Shown here in pieces: positions 1 to 8,529 of a stretch of DNA of 9,258 nucleotides (position 1 is the first letter of the stretch; every line of letters starts with the position of its first letter). A program made the position numbers and the translations under genes. The stretch spans positions 1-9,258 of the forward strand of contig JANNOS010000009.1 in NCBI GenBank assembly GCA_031399315.1, read 5' to 3'. The DNA is from Methylotenera_A sp031399315 (GTDB lineage: Bacteria; Pseudomonadota; Gammaproteobacteria; Burkholderiales; Methylophilaceae). Below the pieces are notes generated by a model, which did no database searches, was not told the DNA's origin, and saw only the letters and a program-made list of their open reading frames with translations.

Positions 1-20
1 CCTGCTCCTGCTCCTGCTCC
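1..20 (+). repeat. Hexamer repeat coding a Pro-Ala linker
   Basis: Three copies of CCTGCT followed by a partial fourth encode alternating Pro and Ala. The array reaches base 1, so its true length is unknown. Such linkers usually join an export signal or anchor to a folded domain, and in-frame hexamers can vary in copy number by slippage. Confidence 0.7.
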
Positions 21-996
21 AAGCGGCTCACCAAACATCATACAAAAAGAGTTGATGCCAGCTGTGGATATTAGCAAGAACATGATCCCACTAATCGGAG
101 CAAATATTAGCTGGGTAGCAAATAAAGGCGACTACGGTACAGCAGGCGACGGCAATGGTCAATTTAGAATTGTGTGTGTGCCTAGCCACATGAGCAATGA
201 CGACCCGATTGTTTACCCAAATCAGCAAGGTGCGGCGCACCACCACACGTTCTTTGGCAACACCTCAGTTAATTACAAAACTGACCCAGGCAATCTTTTA
301 AATATTGGCAACAGTGTTTGTCAAGGTGGTACTGCGAATCGTTCAGCCTATTGGATTCCTAGCTTAATTGATGCAGAAACCAATACACCAATCAAACCCA
401 ATGAAAGTGTCTGGTACTACAAAACGCAGTATGTTGTGCCTAGACAGTACATCACTGTGCCACCTAAAGGTTTGCGCTTTATCGCTGGCAACTCTAAGTC
501 TACAGTAAAACAAGCAAGCACGATTGTTGATTTTAAATGCCATGACAAAGGCAATACTAGAGAGTGGGGCAATGGAGAAACCATCCCTTCTTGTGGCGCT
601 GGCAATGTGCTTTCAATGGGTATTTATGCACCGCAGTGTTGGGATGGTAAGAATCTAGACAGTCCTGACCATAAAGCACACATGGCTTATGCTAGCAATA
701 GTTATTCAACCGCAAACAGATGCCCTGAAACGCACCCTGTAGCTATTCCTAAAATTTCACTGAACATCTATTGGAATGTGCCATCAAACACAGCAAAACT
801 GCGTCTTGCGAGTGATAACTACGCCTATAACGGCAGTAATGCTGGCCACTCTGCGCATGCAGATTGGATTAACGGCTGGCAAGATGAGGTCATGACATCT
901 ATCGTTAAAAAATGCTTAAACGCAGGGCGTGAATGTCATGTAGGCTTGCTTGGCGATGGTAGAGAGTTAAGCAGATTACCATGGCCTGTGAAATAA
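1..996 (+). CDS. Secreted DUF1996-domain protein, 5' end cut by window edge
   Basis: The frame is open from base 1 to the TAA at 994-996, giving 331 visible residues; the start lies outside the window. The TTG/ATG pair at 52-57 is internal, because the same frame continues upstream as a Pro-Ala linker (PAPAPAP then SGSPN). The rest resembles the DUF1996 family: a His triplet followed by TFFGN near codon 80, a WIPSL segment near 118, PQCWDGKNLDSPDH near codons 211-224, CPETHPV near 241 and HADWINGWQ near 286. Eight or so cysteines are spread through the domain, and there are no membrane segments, which fits an exported, disulfide-bonded protein with a lost N-terminal signal peptide or extra domain. 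The family has no established reaction that I know of; the conserved His, Asp and Trp residues could suggest metal or sugar binding, but that is inference. The gene is convergent with the minus-strand glycan genes and ends at a shared terminator. I am confident of the family and ignorant of the function. Confidence 0.8.
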   Translation, partial: PAPAPAPSGSPNIIQKELMPAVDISKNMIPLIGANISWVANKGDYGTAGDGNGQFRIVCVPSHMSNDDPIVYPNQQGAAHHHTFFGNTSVNYKTDPGNLLNIGNSVCQGGTANRSAYWIPSLIDAETNTPIKPNESVWYYKTQYVVPRQYITVPPKGLRFIAGNSKSTVKQASTIVDFKCHDKGNTREWGNGETIPSCGAGNVLSMGIYAPQCWDGKNLDSPDHKAHMAYASNSYSTANRCPETHPVAIPKISLNIYWNVPSNTAKLRLASDNYAYNGSNAGHSAHADWINGWQDEVMTSIVKKCLNAGRECHVGLLGDGRELSRLPWPVK

Positions 997-1029
997 ACTT
1001 ACTTTAGAATGAAAGCAGTAACCTTAAAT

Positions 1030-1057
1030 AAAATGCCAGATGGGAATCTGGCATTTT
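1030..1057. terminator. Bidirectional intrinsic terminator between convergent genes
   Basis: A perfect 12-bp stem (1030-1041 with 1046-1057) closes a GGGA loop. On the + strand the stem runs into seven consecutive T residues (1054-1060). On the - strand the stem is followed by a T-rich tract (TTTTATTT). It lies 33 bases after the DUF1996 stop and 31 bases before the glycosyltransferase stop, so it can end both transcripts. The rest of the 997-1088 gap shows nothing else. Confidence 0.9.
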
Positions 1058-1088
1058 TTTGTTACTTTTTGATTTTTTATAACGCTAG

Positions 1089-2012
1089 TTATTTAAAGCA
1101 TAAACAGTAGAAAAGTTTAACAAGTTGCAGTTTAAATGGGTTTCGAAGTAGTGCTTTAAACGCATATTTTTTTGCAGTTTTTCGATTATTCGCCATGAAC
1201 GCCCACCATGCCCATTTTAGATAAATATCAGAAAGTTTTTGCACAACAGCAACATCGCTTTTCTCTGCCACTTTAGAGTCGGTAGTCGTTACTAAACCAC
1301 GCCTTATTTTTGCTTCTGAGACAGCCGTTTCGGTAGCCTTGATTTGTTCGTCTCGCCGAGCATAGCCAACACTTTCTACATGTTGTCTATACTCTAACAA
1401 CACTTCTGGCAGATTAGTTAGTTTCCCAACTTCTGCAAGCCTTAAAAACAAATCTAAATCTTCTGCATAGTGGCACTCTTGACGATATCCACCAATCTTA
1501 AGAATGTCTGCTTTGCGCACAGCTATAGCGGGATGACACATATAAGTACCCGTCCCGCTCAAGTGCACAGCGTCTATCTTGTCGTGATCCGCTTCACCCC
1601 ATATCTCCGCGATAGGCAAGCCTTCATCGTCAATTAACAATACCTTAGCGCCTACTGCAACACACTCAGGATGCGCTTCTAAGTATCGTATTTGATTTTC
1701 AAAACGAGTAGGTCTGCAGACATCATCATTATCCATACGGAAGATCAAATCAGCTTTTGCCAAAGCAATACCTTGGTTAAGCGTTGCCACCATACCTTTG
1801 TTTGGTCCAGAAAACACTCTGCAACGACTATCTAATTTTGCATAATACTCTAAACGCTCTAAGCTATTGTCTGTACTCCCATCATCAAGCAATAACAGTT
1901 CAAAATCAACATAGGTTTGCGCTAAAACCGACTCGACAGCCTGATCAAGATATTTCCCACCGTTATATACACAAAGTACAACACTAATAGCTGGTATCTT
2001 ATTATTTTTCAT
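1089..2012 (-). CDS. Family 2 (GT-A fold) glycosyltransferase
   Basis: This 307-residue protein should transfer a sugar from a nucleotide-sugar donor to a glycan or lipid-linked acceptor on the cytoplasmic face of the inner membrane. The N-terminus has the GT2 pattern: ISVVLCVYNGG (residues 9-19), the nucleotide-binding DDGSTDNS (43-50), NKGMVATLNQG (71-81) and a metal-binding DxD-type motif D94-N-D96-D97. CHPA (159-162) and AEDLDLFLRL (183-192) fit the acceptor side, with E184-D185 as the likely catalytic-base region. There is no N-terminal signal and no multi-spanning membrane domain. The C-terminal 60 residues are basic and helical (WAWWAFMANNRKTAKKYA) and may associate with the membrane. 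The start is the ATG at 2010-2012; no good Shine-Dalgarno precedes it. It follows the flippase stop by 19 bases, so the two genes are probably co-transcribed. The donor and linkage cannot be read from sequence alone. Confidence 0.88.
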   Translation of the reverse strand: MKNNKIPAISVVLCVYNGGKYLDQAVESVLAQTYVDFELLLLDDGSTDNSLERLEYYAKLDSRCRVFSGPNKGMVATLNQGIALAKADLIFRMDNDDVCRPTRFENQIRYLEAHPECVAVGAKVLLIDDEGLPIAEIWGEADHDKIDAVHLSGTGTYMCHPAIAVRKADILKIGGYRQECHYAEDLDLFLRLAEVGKLTNLPEVLLEYRQHVESVGYARRDEQIKATETAVSEAKIRRGLVTTTDSKVAEKSDVAVVQKLSDIYLKWAWWAFMANNRKTAKKYAFKALLRNPFKLQLVKLFYCLCFK

Positions 2013-2031
2013 ATATTGTAAACATCTTAGG

Positions 2032-3411
2032 TTAACTGATTAAAGTAAAAAAATATACGACTAACAGCCCCATGCCATAACCAACTGGGAGCAACGGCAG
2101 AGTTATCAGCTCGCGCTTCCAGTCCAGCACTCCAAACTTGTGTTGGTAGTATAAGTTTAGTGGTATTGTCGAAATTGCACTAAGAGTCACAGCCCAGACA
2201 GCGCCCTTAAATCCATAATAGTTAAATGCTAAATAACCTAAAATATAAAGTACAATCAAATCTAGAATAATTAAATTGGTCACTAATCTAGGTTTCCCCA
2301 TTGCCATAAAGCACTCACCAGATAAGCGGTAACGCAATTCAAAGACACTGACTGCTAATATTTGCAAAATCCAGCCAGCACCAGCATATCTACTATCGTA
2401 AAGTAATCCGACGATTAAACTGCCAGTTGCAAATAAAAAACCCGAGCCCAATGTACTGACGATATCAAAAGGTACGCGCAATTTATAGTAAACTGCTTTA
2501 AGTGATGCTGGGTTATTACGATATGACTCGCTCAACGCTGGAAATCCAACACTATGAATCACATTTCCAAGCAAGTCTTTTAATGACCCGACCATAAAAA
2601 ATGCAGTTGCATATAAACCAAGCGTAGCTGCATCCACCAGCCCACCAAGCAACAGTCTGTCACTACTCGATAATAAAAAACCTAATATGGACGTTACAAA
2701 AATCCATTTCCCAAAGTGAAAAATTTGCTCAAATGCCTCTTTATCCCAATAAAAACGATTTTTAACGCCTGAAAACATCAAGTGACTCAGCGTAGTTGAT
2801 ACAGTGCTTGCAACAAGCGATGCAGCAACAAGCGCCCATACCGACTTATCAATCAGCGCCCAGATAATCATTACAATCAGCGCAATAATTTGACTAATCA
2901 GCCCAATTGCAACATTTTTACCTAAAGAAAGTTCGCGGCTAGATGTCGCTAATTTCGTTGACTCAAATCCACCAATCACAGAATTGAAACCAATCACAGC
3001 TAGTATATATGGCAACAATTCATCTCTATACACACTATCTTTTGGCCAAATATCAACAAGATTTAAACTATAAACACCCAAAGCCAACAATAGCGATAAT
3101 ATCCAAATGACACATCCTCGCAGCACCTGTAGCGTCCAGATAGTATTAATAAACGGTTCATCAAATCGCTTACTTTGAATTAAACTTTGTCTCAACCCCA
3201 TGTCTGACAACATGATCAAGCCAAAAATAAACACATTCGCAATCGCCATCAGTCCAAAATACTCTGGCGCTAATAAGCGCGTCATAATGAGATTGCTACC
3301 AAGCCTAATGGCTTGACTCAATACATGAGATCCTGCGCTCCAAATACCTGCAGTAATGACGCGCTTTTTAAACGTATTTGATTTTTCTTCGGCTTCGGAA
3401 CTAGTATGCAT
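2032..3411 (-). CDS. Polysaccharide flippase, MOP superfamily (PST/Wzx-like)
   Basis: This 459-residue, strongly hydrophobic protein has about 12-14 membrane segments spread along its length. The N-terminal stretch, with KRVITAGIWSAGSHVLSQ (residues 16-33) and then MTRLLAPEYFGLMAIANVF, is characteristic of the polysaccharide transporter branch of the MOP superfamily, where the LLAPEYFGL segment follows the first membrane helix. Members move undecaprenyl-linked repeat units or similar lipid-linked glycans from the cytoplasmic to the periplasmic leaflet. The length is normal for the family and the frame is intact. The start (ATG at 3409-3411, MHTSSEAEEKS) gives a short charged cytoplasmic leader; the upstream 29 bases are very AT-rich and show no Shine-Dalgarno. 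The glycosyltransferase follows 19 bases downstream, which supports a glycan role. Only two glycan genes are visible and the polymerase and priming transferase are absent here, so the polymer is unknown. Confidence 0.87.
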   Translation of the reverse strand: MHTSSEAEEKSNTFKKRVITAGIWSAGSHVLSQAIRLGSNLIMTRLLAPEYFGLMAIANVFIFGLIMLSDMGLRQSLIQSKRFDEPFINTIWTLQVLRGCVIWILSLLLALGVYSLNLVDIWPKDSVYRDELLPYILAVIGFNSVIGGFESTKLATSSRELSLGKNVAIGLISQIIALIVMIIWALIDKSVWALVAASLVASTVSTTLSHLMFSGVKNRFYWDKEAFEQIFHFGKWIFVTSILGFLLSSSDRLLLGGLVDAATLGLYATAFFMVGSLKDLLGNVIHSVGFPALSESYRNNPASLKAVYYKLRVPFDIVSTLGSGFLFATGSLIVGLLYDSRYAGAGWILQILAVSVFELRYRLSGECFMAMGKPRLVTNLIILDLIVLYILGYLAFNYYGFKGAVWAVTLSAISTIPLNLYYQHKFGVLDWKRELITLPLLPVGYGMGLLVVYFFTLIS

Positions 3412-3530
3412 TTATTTTAAATAGTTTAAAAAATGAAATAGGCAAAATACTCAAAAAGTACTCATATTCACTGACAGGGTATACAACAGCAAACTAAATT
3501 GCAGCAATGCACGTAAACTGAACTTCATTC
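3412..3530 (-). other. Intergenic gap between nuoN and the flippase gene
   Basis: The 119-base gap separates the end of the complex I operon from the glycan pair, both on the - strand. I find no hairpin followed by a T tract that would end the nuo transcript, and no convincing -35/-10 pair. The best promoter-like candidate on the - strand (TTGCTG, 17-base spacer, GAATAT) matches a sigma-70 -10 box at only three of six positions, so I do not call it. The flippase-proximal part is very AT-rich. Read-through from nuoN is therefore possible but not shown. Confidence 0.5.
3444..3464. repeat. Short tandem near-repeat in the nuoN-flippase gap
   Basis: AAAATACTCA (3444-3453) is followed directly by AAAAGTACTCA (3454-3464); the copies differ by one inserted G. 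Read on the - strand they are TGAGTACTTTT and TGAGTATTTT. They could be a paired protein-binding site for the flippase gene, or chance in an AT-rich spacer. Confidence 0.4.
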
Positions 3531-4973
3531 TTATTGCAAGCTTCTTGCGATGGCATTACCGCAAATATTCATCAAAGTTTGTGGCATTAAACCAAATGCT
3601 AAAAGTGCAAGCGCGTTAATACTTAATATCAATTTCATATCCACTGGCGCACTTATTGTTGCAAAGTCTTGTGGGGCATCAAAATACATCAATTTAACAA
3701 TGCGTAAATAATAGAACGCTCCTATCGCGGCCATTAACACCGCAAATACCACCGCCCAAATATAGCCCGCCTGCAATGCCGCCTGCAACACGGTAAACTT
3801 AGCATAGAAACCAATTGTAGGTGGCACACCAGCCATACTGAACATCGTAATCAACATCAGTAATGCTGCCCAAGGACTGCGCTGACTTAAGCCTTTTAGA
3901 TCATCTAAATTCTCCGCCTCAAAGCCTTTGCGACTTAACAGTAAAATCATGCCAAAACCAGCTAATGTCATCAACACATAAGCGCTAATGTAAAACATGC
4001 TAGATGCAAAACCATTTAAATTACCACTCATTAGCCCAAACAGTAAAAAGCCAACATGTGAAATAGTTGAGTATGCCAACATGCGTTTTAAATTGGTTTG
4101 CGCAATCGCAGTGATATTACCAATTGCGATAGACAGTACCGCCATAATCAGCAGCATATCTTGCCAATCGGCTGTAAGTGGCTGCAAGCCTTGTGCCAAC
4201 AAACGAATTGCAATGGCATAAGCAGCAAATTTTGGTACTGAACCTAACAGCATGGTAATACTGGTTGGTGAACCTTGATACACATCTGGCACCCACATTT
4301 GAAAAGGCACCGCACCAAACTTAAACGCCAAGCCCGCCACAATAAATACCAAACCTAAAATAAGTACTGGATTTTTGGGATTAGTTTCTTGCAATGCACT
4401 TGTGATAGCGGAGATATTCAAACTGCCTGTCATCCCATAAATCATGCTCATACCATATAAAAGCATGCCTGAAGCCAGCGCGCCTAACACAAAATATTTC
4501 ATCGCCGCCTCAGACGATTTTGCATTATCACGATCCAGTGCAACTAGTGAATACAAACATAGCGAAAGAAGCTCTAAGCCCATATAGATGGTGAGCATGC
4601 TCTGACCAGACACCATAATCATCATGCCCAGTACTGCAAACAATACCAATGCGTAATATTCACCACTGAACATATTGCGCAGTTGCATATATTGTCGCGT
4701 ATATACAAACATAACGGCGCTGCCCAGCAATATCATCAGCTTAAGCACATCGGCAAGCGTGTCATCTACAAACATACCGCTAAAGGCATAACCAACTGCG
4801 GAGGTATTTGTACTTAACGTAAAATATGCCGCTACAAACAAAGTAAATTGTGCCAAGACGTATAAAATGAATTTATTTTTTACGAATAAGCCCGCCAGCA
4901 AAATCACCATGGCCATTGTCAGTACGGTGAGCTCGGGCAACACCGTTATTAAATCAATTTGAATGCTATCCAT
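3531..4973 (-). CDS. nuoN: NADH-quinone oxidoreductase subunit N
   Basis: NuoN is the antiporter-like subunit of the complex I membrane arm that lies nearest to the NuoA/J/K/H end, and it carries one proton channel. At 480 residues with about 14 membrane helices it is full length. The key residues are present: E134 in GLELLSL, K218 in AFKFGAVPFQMWVPD, K248 in SVPKFAAY and K392 in GFYAKF, corresponding to the membrane Glu and Lys residues known from E. coli NuoN (E133, K217, K247, K395). The segment AQTNLKRMLAYSTISHVGF (291-309) is the other family signature. The ATG at 4971-4973 is preceded by a weak GGA seven bases upstream, and the nuoM stop lies 16 bases before it. NuoN is the last gene of the operon, as usual, and what follows is the glycan unit. 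No frameshift or unusual codon use is seen. Confidence 0.97.
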   Translation of the reverse strand: MDSIQIDLITVLPELTVLTMAMVILLAGLFVKNKFILYVLAQFTLFVAAYFTLSTNTSAVGYAFSGMFVDDTLADVLKLMILLGSAVMFVYTRQYMQLRNMFSGEYYALVLFAVLGMMIMVSGQSMLTIYMGLELLSLCLYSLVALDRDNAKSSEAAMKYFVLGALASGMLLYGMSMIYGMTGSLNISAITSALQETNPKNPVLILGLVFIVAGLAFKFGAVPFQMWVPDVYQGSPTSITMLLGSVPKFAAYAIAIRLLAQGLQPLTADWQDMLLIMAVLSIAIGNITAIAQTNLKRMLAYSTISHVGFLLFGLMSGNLNGFASSMFYISAYVLMTLAGFGMILLLSRKGFEAENLDDLKGLSQRSPWAALLMLITMFSMAGVPPTIGFYAKFTVLQAALQAGYIWAVVFAVLMAAIGAFYYLRIVKLMYFDAPQDFATISAPVDMKLILSINALALLAFGLMPQTLMNICGNAIARSLQ

Positions 4974-4989
4974 TTATAATCCGACCATG

Positions 4990-6510
4990 CTATATACCCG
5001 AACCTATCCCCACTACAGGTAATTTGCTAATTGCCATGTGACCCAGCCACTGCGCTGCGCTCACATGGGTAAAATCAGTAATAATTTTTGGATATACGCC
5101 TAAACCTAATACCATGACAGCTAACACCGCTAAAATTAAAAATTCACGACGGTTGATATCTTTTAGTTCAGCCACATGCGGATTAGCGACTTCACCATAA
5201 AATACGCGTTTTACCATCCATAAAGTATAAGCTGCGCCAAATATAAGCGTAGTCGATGCTAAAAACGCCACCCAGAAATTATGTTTAACGGCAGCCAAAA
5301 TCACCATAAACTCGCCCACAAAACCAGAGGTGCCTGGTAGGCCACTATTGGCCATCGCAAAGAGCACCGCAAATGCAGCAAACATCGGCATAGTATTCAC
5401 CACACCACCGTAATCGGCGATTTGACGACTATGCATACGGTCATACAAAACGCCTACGCACAAAAACATCGCTGCGGAAATAAAACCATGTGAAATCATC
5501 TGCACTATCGCGCCTTCTAGTCCCAATTGACTAAATATAAAGAAGCCTAGCGTGACAAAACCCATGTGCGAAATTGAAGAGTAAGCAATCAGCTTCTTCA
5601 TATCTTTTTGCACCAAGGCAACCAGTGCAATGTACACAATCGCGATTAAAGATAAAGTAATCATAAAACCAGATAAGTAATGTGCGCCATCTGGCGCAAT
5701 CGGCATAGCAAAGCGTAAAAAGCTATAGCCGCCAAGTTTCAGCATAATCGCAGCCAACACAACCGAGCCGCCAGTAGGCGCTTCTACGTGCGCATCTGGC
5801 AACCAAGTATGTACTGGCCACATAGGAATTTTGACTGCAAACGCCATAAAAAACGCCATAAAAATAAGCACTTGCTCTTTCAAAGTGAGCGGCAACTGGT
5901 AGTAATCAGTCACTTCAAAACTGCCTGCTTGGTGATATAAATAGATAAACGCTACCAGCATCAATAACGAACCCAATAAGGTGTATAAGAAGAATTTAAT
6001 AGTCGCGTAAACTCGGTTCGCACCGCCCCAAATACCAATCACCAAAAACATTGGAATCAGCATCGCCTCCCAAAACACATAGTACAAAATGCCATCTAAA
6101 GCACTAAATACGCCTATCATAAGGCCACTCATGATGAGAAAAGCCGCCATATATTGCGCAATATTTTTGGTAATGACTTCCCAAGCAGCAATAATCACAA
6201 TGACTGTTGTAAAGCTCGTAAGTAATATCAATGGGGCAGATATACCATCAACACCTAAATGGTAGTTAATATTAAAACTAGGTATCCACTGCACTGCTTC
6301 TTCAAACTGGAATGCGCCTTTAGCAAAATCAAATCTAGTATAAAGCGGCAAAGTGGCAAAAAAAGCAGCCAAACTGCTCGCCAAAGCAAGCCAGCGCGTT
6401 AAATATGCCTTGTTGTCACCACCAAGCAGCAACAGCACAATGCCCGCCAATATTGGTAGCCAGATAGCCGTGCTTAACACATAGTTACTTAAAATATTAG
6501 CCTGTAGCAT
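4990..6510 (-). CDS. nuoM: NADH-quinone oxidoreductase subunit M
   Basis: NuoM is the middle antiporter-like, proton-pumping subunit of the complex I membrane arm. The protein has 506 residues, normal for the family, and about 14 membrane helices. It shows GVDGIS (86-91), E148 in FWEAMLIPMF, K227 in FAVKIPMWPVHTWLPDAH, K258 in AAIMLKLGGY, KKLIAYSSISHMGF (305-318) and E400 in GTSGFVGEF. These match the channel residues of E. coli NuoM (E144, K234, K265, E407). The ATG (6508-6510) abuts the nuoL TAA with no intervening base, and the 30 bases before it contain no Shine-Dalgarno, so translation probably depends on ribosomes finishing nuoL. The stop is TAG at 4990-4992, 16 bases before nuoN. Confidence 0.97.
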   Translation of the reverse strand: MLQANILSNYVLSTAIWLPILAGIVLLLLGGDNKAYLTRWLALASSLAAFFATLPLYTRFDFAKGAFQFEEAVQWIPSFNINYHLGVDGISAPLILLTSFTTVIVIIAAWEVITKNIAQYMAAFLIMSGLMIGVFSALDGILYYVFWEAMLIPMFLVIGIWGGANRVYATIKFFLYTLLGSLLMLVAFIYLYHQAGSFEVTDYYQLPLTLKEQVLIFMAFFMAFAVKIPMWPVHTWLPDAHVEAPTGGSVVLAAIMLKLGGYSFLRFAMPIAPDGAHYLSGFMITLSLIAIVYIALVALVQKDMKKLIAYSSISHMGFVTLGFFIFSQLGLEGAIVQMISHGFISAAMFLCVGVLYDRMHSRQIADYGGVVNTMPMFAAFAVLFAMANSGLPGTSGFVGEFMVILAAVKHNFWVAFLASTTLIFGAAYTLWMVKRVFYGEVANPHVAELKDINRREFLILAVLAVMVLGLGVYPKIITDFTHVSAAQWLGHMAISKLPVVGIGSGI

Positions 6511-8529
6511 TTAATTTATTTTTATAAAGAAAGTAAGAAACAAAAATACGCCAATAATCATTGCGAACGCATAGTGATAAATAAGACCCGATTGCAAATG
6601 ACGAATCGCTTGAGAAATGCGGCCAATCAACCTCGCTGTACCATTCACAAGCGTACCATCAATCAATTCAACATCACCAATTTGCCATAGCTTTTCGCCA
6701 AGCTTACGTGCGCCACCAGCAAAAAAGCGCTCATAAAAGCGATCAAAGCCATATTTGTTCTCTAAAATTTGATTAATGCCGCTACAACGTTTTTGTATTA
6801 AAGCGGGGATATCAGGCCGCACCATATAAAAGAACCAAGCCAAAGCAACACCGCTAGCGGCCAGTACAAAGGGCATGGTTGCAAAACCATGTAAAGCCAT
6901 GCCTGCTGGCGTATGTAAGATATTAATAAAGTGATGGGTGAGCTCATGCATTGCTGGATGTGTGTCGACATTCACATAAATTGCATCTGTAAAAAATTGT
7001 CCGTATAACATTGGGACAATCGCAATGTAGCCGATAAATAGTGAGGGAATGGCTAATAAAATTAACGGTAATTTCACAACCCAGCCAGACTCATGCGGAT
7101 TATCGTTTGGGCCTAAGCCATGATGGTGACCATGATCATCAGCGTGTTCATGATGTTTAAGCGCGCGCCATTTTTCTTTACCATGGAACACCAAGAAATA
7201 AAGCCTAAACGAATAGAACGCCGTCACAAAAACACCCGCAAGCACCGCAAAATAAGCAAAACCACTGCCTGTTATATGCGAGAATTTTACCGCTTCGATA
7301 ATACTATCTTTCGAATAAAAGCCAGCAAAAAATGGTGTGCCTATTAGCGCAAGTGAGCCGATGAGTGAGGTAACCCATGTCACAGGCATATATTTTTTTA
7401 AATTGCCCATATGGCGAATATCTTGATCGTGATGCATGCCCATAATCACCGCGCCAGCCGCTAAGAAAAGCAAAGCTTTAAAAAACGCATGCGTCATGAG
7501 GTGAAAAATGGCAACTGAATAAGCTGAAGCACCTAACGCTACCGTCATATATCCCAATTGAGACAAAGTAGAATACGCCACAACACGTTTAATATCGTTT
7601 TGGATAATCCCCAAAAACCCCATAAATAATGCAGTAATAGCGCCAATAATCATCACGAAAGAAAGCGCAGTATCAGATAACTCAAACAGTGGTGACATGC
7701 GCGCCACCATAAAAATACCCGCGGTCACCATGGTCGCTGCATGAATCAAAGCAGAAATCGGCGTTGGGCCTTCCATTGAATCTGGCAACCATACATGTAG
7801 TGGCACTTGTGCGGATTTACCCATCGCGCCAATAAATAGCAAAATACAAGTCACAGTCATCAGCGACCATGGTAAATTTGGAATGATATTAACTTTCACA
7901 TCCGCAAGGTTAGGCGCCACCTGAAATACGGTTGCATAATCTAAACTACCGCAGTAATACAGCACCATGCCGATACCTAGTAAAAAACCAAAGTCACCCA
8001 CACGGTTGACTAAAAACGCCTTCAAGTTTGCGTAGATAGCACTTGGGCGCGTGTACCAAAAACCAATCAATAAATAAGAAACTAGACCAACCGCTTCCCA
8101 GCCAAAAAATAATTGCATGAAATTATTACTCATTACCAGCATTAACATTGCGAACGTAAACAATGAAATATAGCTGAAGAAGCGCACGTAGCTTGGATCT
8201 TCATGCATATAACCGATGGTATAAATATGCACCATGAGCGAAACAAATGTGACAACTACCATCATCATGGCAGTTAAGTTATCGATAAGAAATCCAACGC
8301 TCAATGTTAATTCGCCAGATTGTAACCAAGTGTAGAGATTGTAGTTGGCATGGTAACCATCCATAGTTGCATTCAACACACAAGCCGAGAGTGCAAATGC
8401 AGCGCCAACAGCGACAATGGTAATAACATGCGCTGCTGCACGCGGCAATTTACAGCCAAGCAAACCCACTACCGCCGCAGCAACTAGCGGTAATAACGGA
8501 ATCCAAATTAATAGGACTTGCATATTCAT
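6511..8529 (-). CDS. nuoL: NADH-quinone oxidoreductase subunit L
   Basis: NuoL is the distal antiporter-like subunit of complex I, with a long lateral helix that runs along the membrane arm. From the ATG at 8527-8529 it has 672 residues, longer than E. coli NuoL (613) and typical of my memory of betaproteobacterial versions. Counting from that Met: E145 in FFGWEAVGL, D179 in NRVGDFGF, K238 in GAMGKSAQVPLHVWLPD, H263 in ALIHAATMV, K351 in THAFFKALLF and K407 in GFYSKDSI, all expected channel residues. A His-rich loop (7 His within 14 residues, starting KHHEHADDHG) sits around residues 459-472. The end carries NKYGFDRFYERFF and a last membrane helix. The frame stays open upstream to the nuoK stop and a TTG at 8557-8559, but the only Shine-Dalgarno lies inside that extension, so I prefer the ATG; an ATG two codons later is also possible. 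It ends directly against nuoM. Confidence 0.96.
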   Translation of the reverse strand: MNMQVLLIWIPLLPLVAAAVVGLLGCKLPRAAAHVITIVAVGAAFALSACVLNATMDGYHANYNLYTWLQSGELTLSVGFLIDNLTAMMMVVVTFVSLMVHIYTIGYMHEDPSYVRFFSYISLFTFAMLMLVMSNNFMQLFFGWEAVGLVSYLLIGFWYTRPSAIYANLKAFLVNRVGDFGFLLGIGMVLYYCGSLDYATVFQVAPNLADVKVNIIPNLPWSLMTVTCILLFIGAMGKSAQVPLHVWLPDSMEGPTPISALIHAATMVTAGIFMVARMSPLFELSDTALSFVMIIGAITALFMGFLGIIQNDIKRVVAYSTLSQLGYMTVALGASAYSVAIFHLMTHAFFKALLFLAAGAVIMGMHHDQDIRHMGNLKKYMPVTWVTSLIGSLALIGTPFFAGFYSKDSIIEAVKFSHITGSGFAYFAVLAGVFVTAFYSFRLYFLVFHGKEKWRALKHHEHADDHGHHHGLGPNDNPHESGWVVKLPLILLAIPSLFIGYIAIVPMLYGQFFTDAIYVNVDTHPAMHELTHHFINILHTPAGMALHGFATMPFVLAASGVALAWFFYMVRPDIPALIQKRCSGINQILENKYGFDRFYERFFAGGARKLGEKLWQIGDVELIDGTLVNGTARLIGRISQAIRHLQSGLIYHYAFAMIIGVFLFLTFFIKIN

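Noticed and set aside
52..57. TTG or ATG at 52-57 as the true start of the DUF1996 gene
   Set aside because: The frame is open to base 1 and encodes a typical Pro-Ala linker upstream; no Shine-Dalgarno or signal peptide is found at this point.
3536..3548. A GCAAG/CTTGC hairpin at the 3' end of nuoN as an operon terminator
   Set aside because: The stem has only five pairs with a three-base loop, overlaps the coding end, and is not followed by a T tract on the - strand.
7099..7170. His-rich loop in NuoL as a special metal-binding insertion
   Set aside because: His-rich cytoplasmic loops at this place recur in betaproteobacterial NuoL proteins in my recollection; nothing here marks it as special.
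3531..8529. Similar motifs in nuoN, nuoM and nuoL (Lys-rich VWLPD and AYSxxSH segments) as a recent duplication
   Set aside because: The three are ancient paralogues of the antiporter family; their similarity is confined to conserved motifs and is found in all complex I operons.
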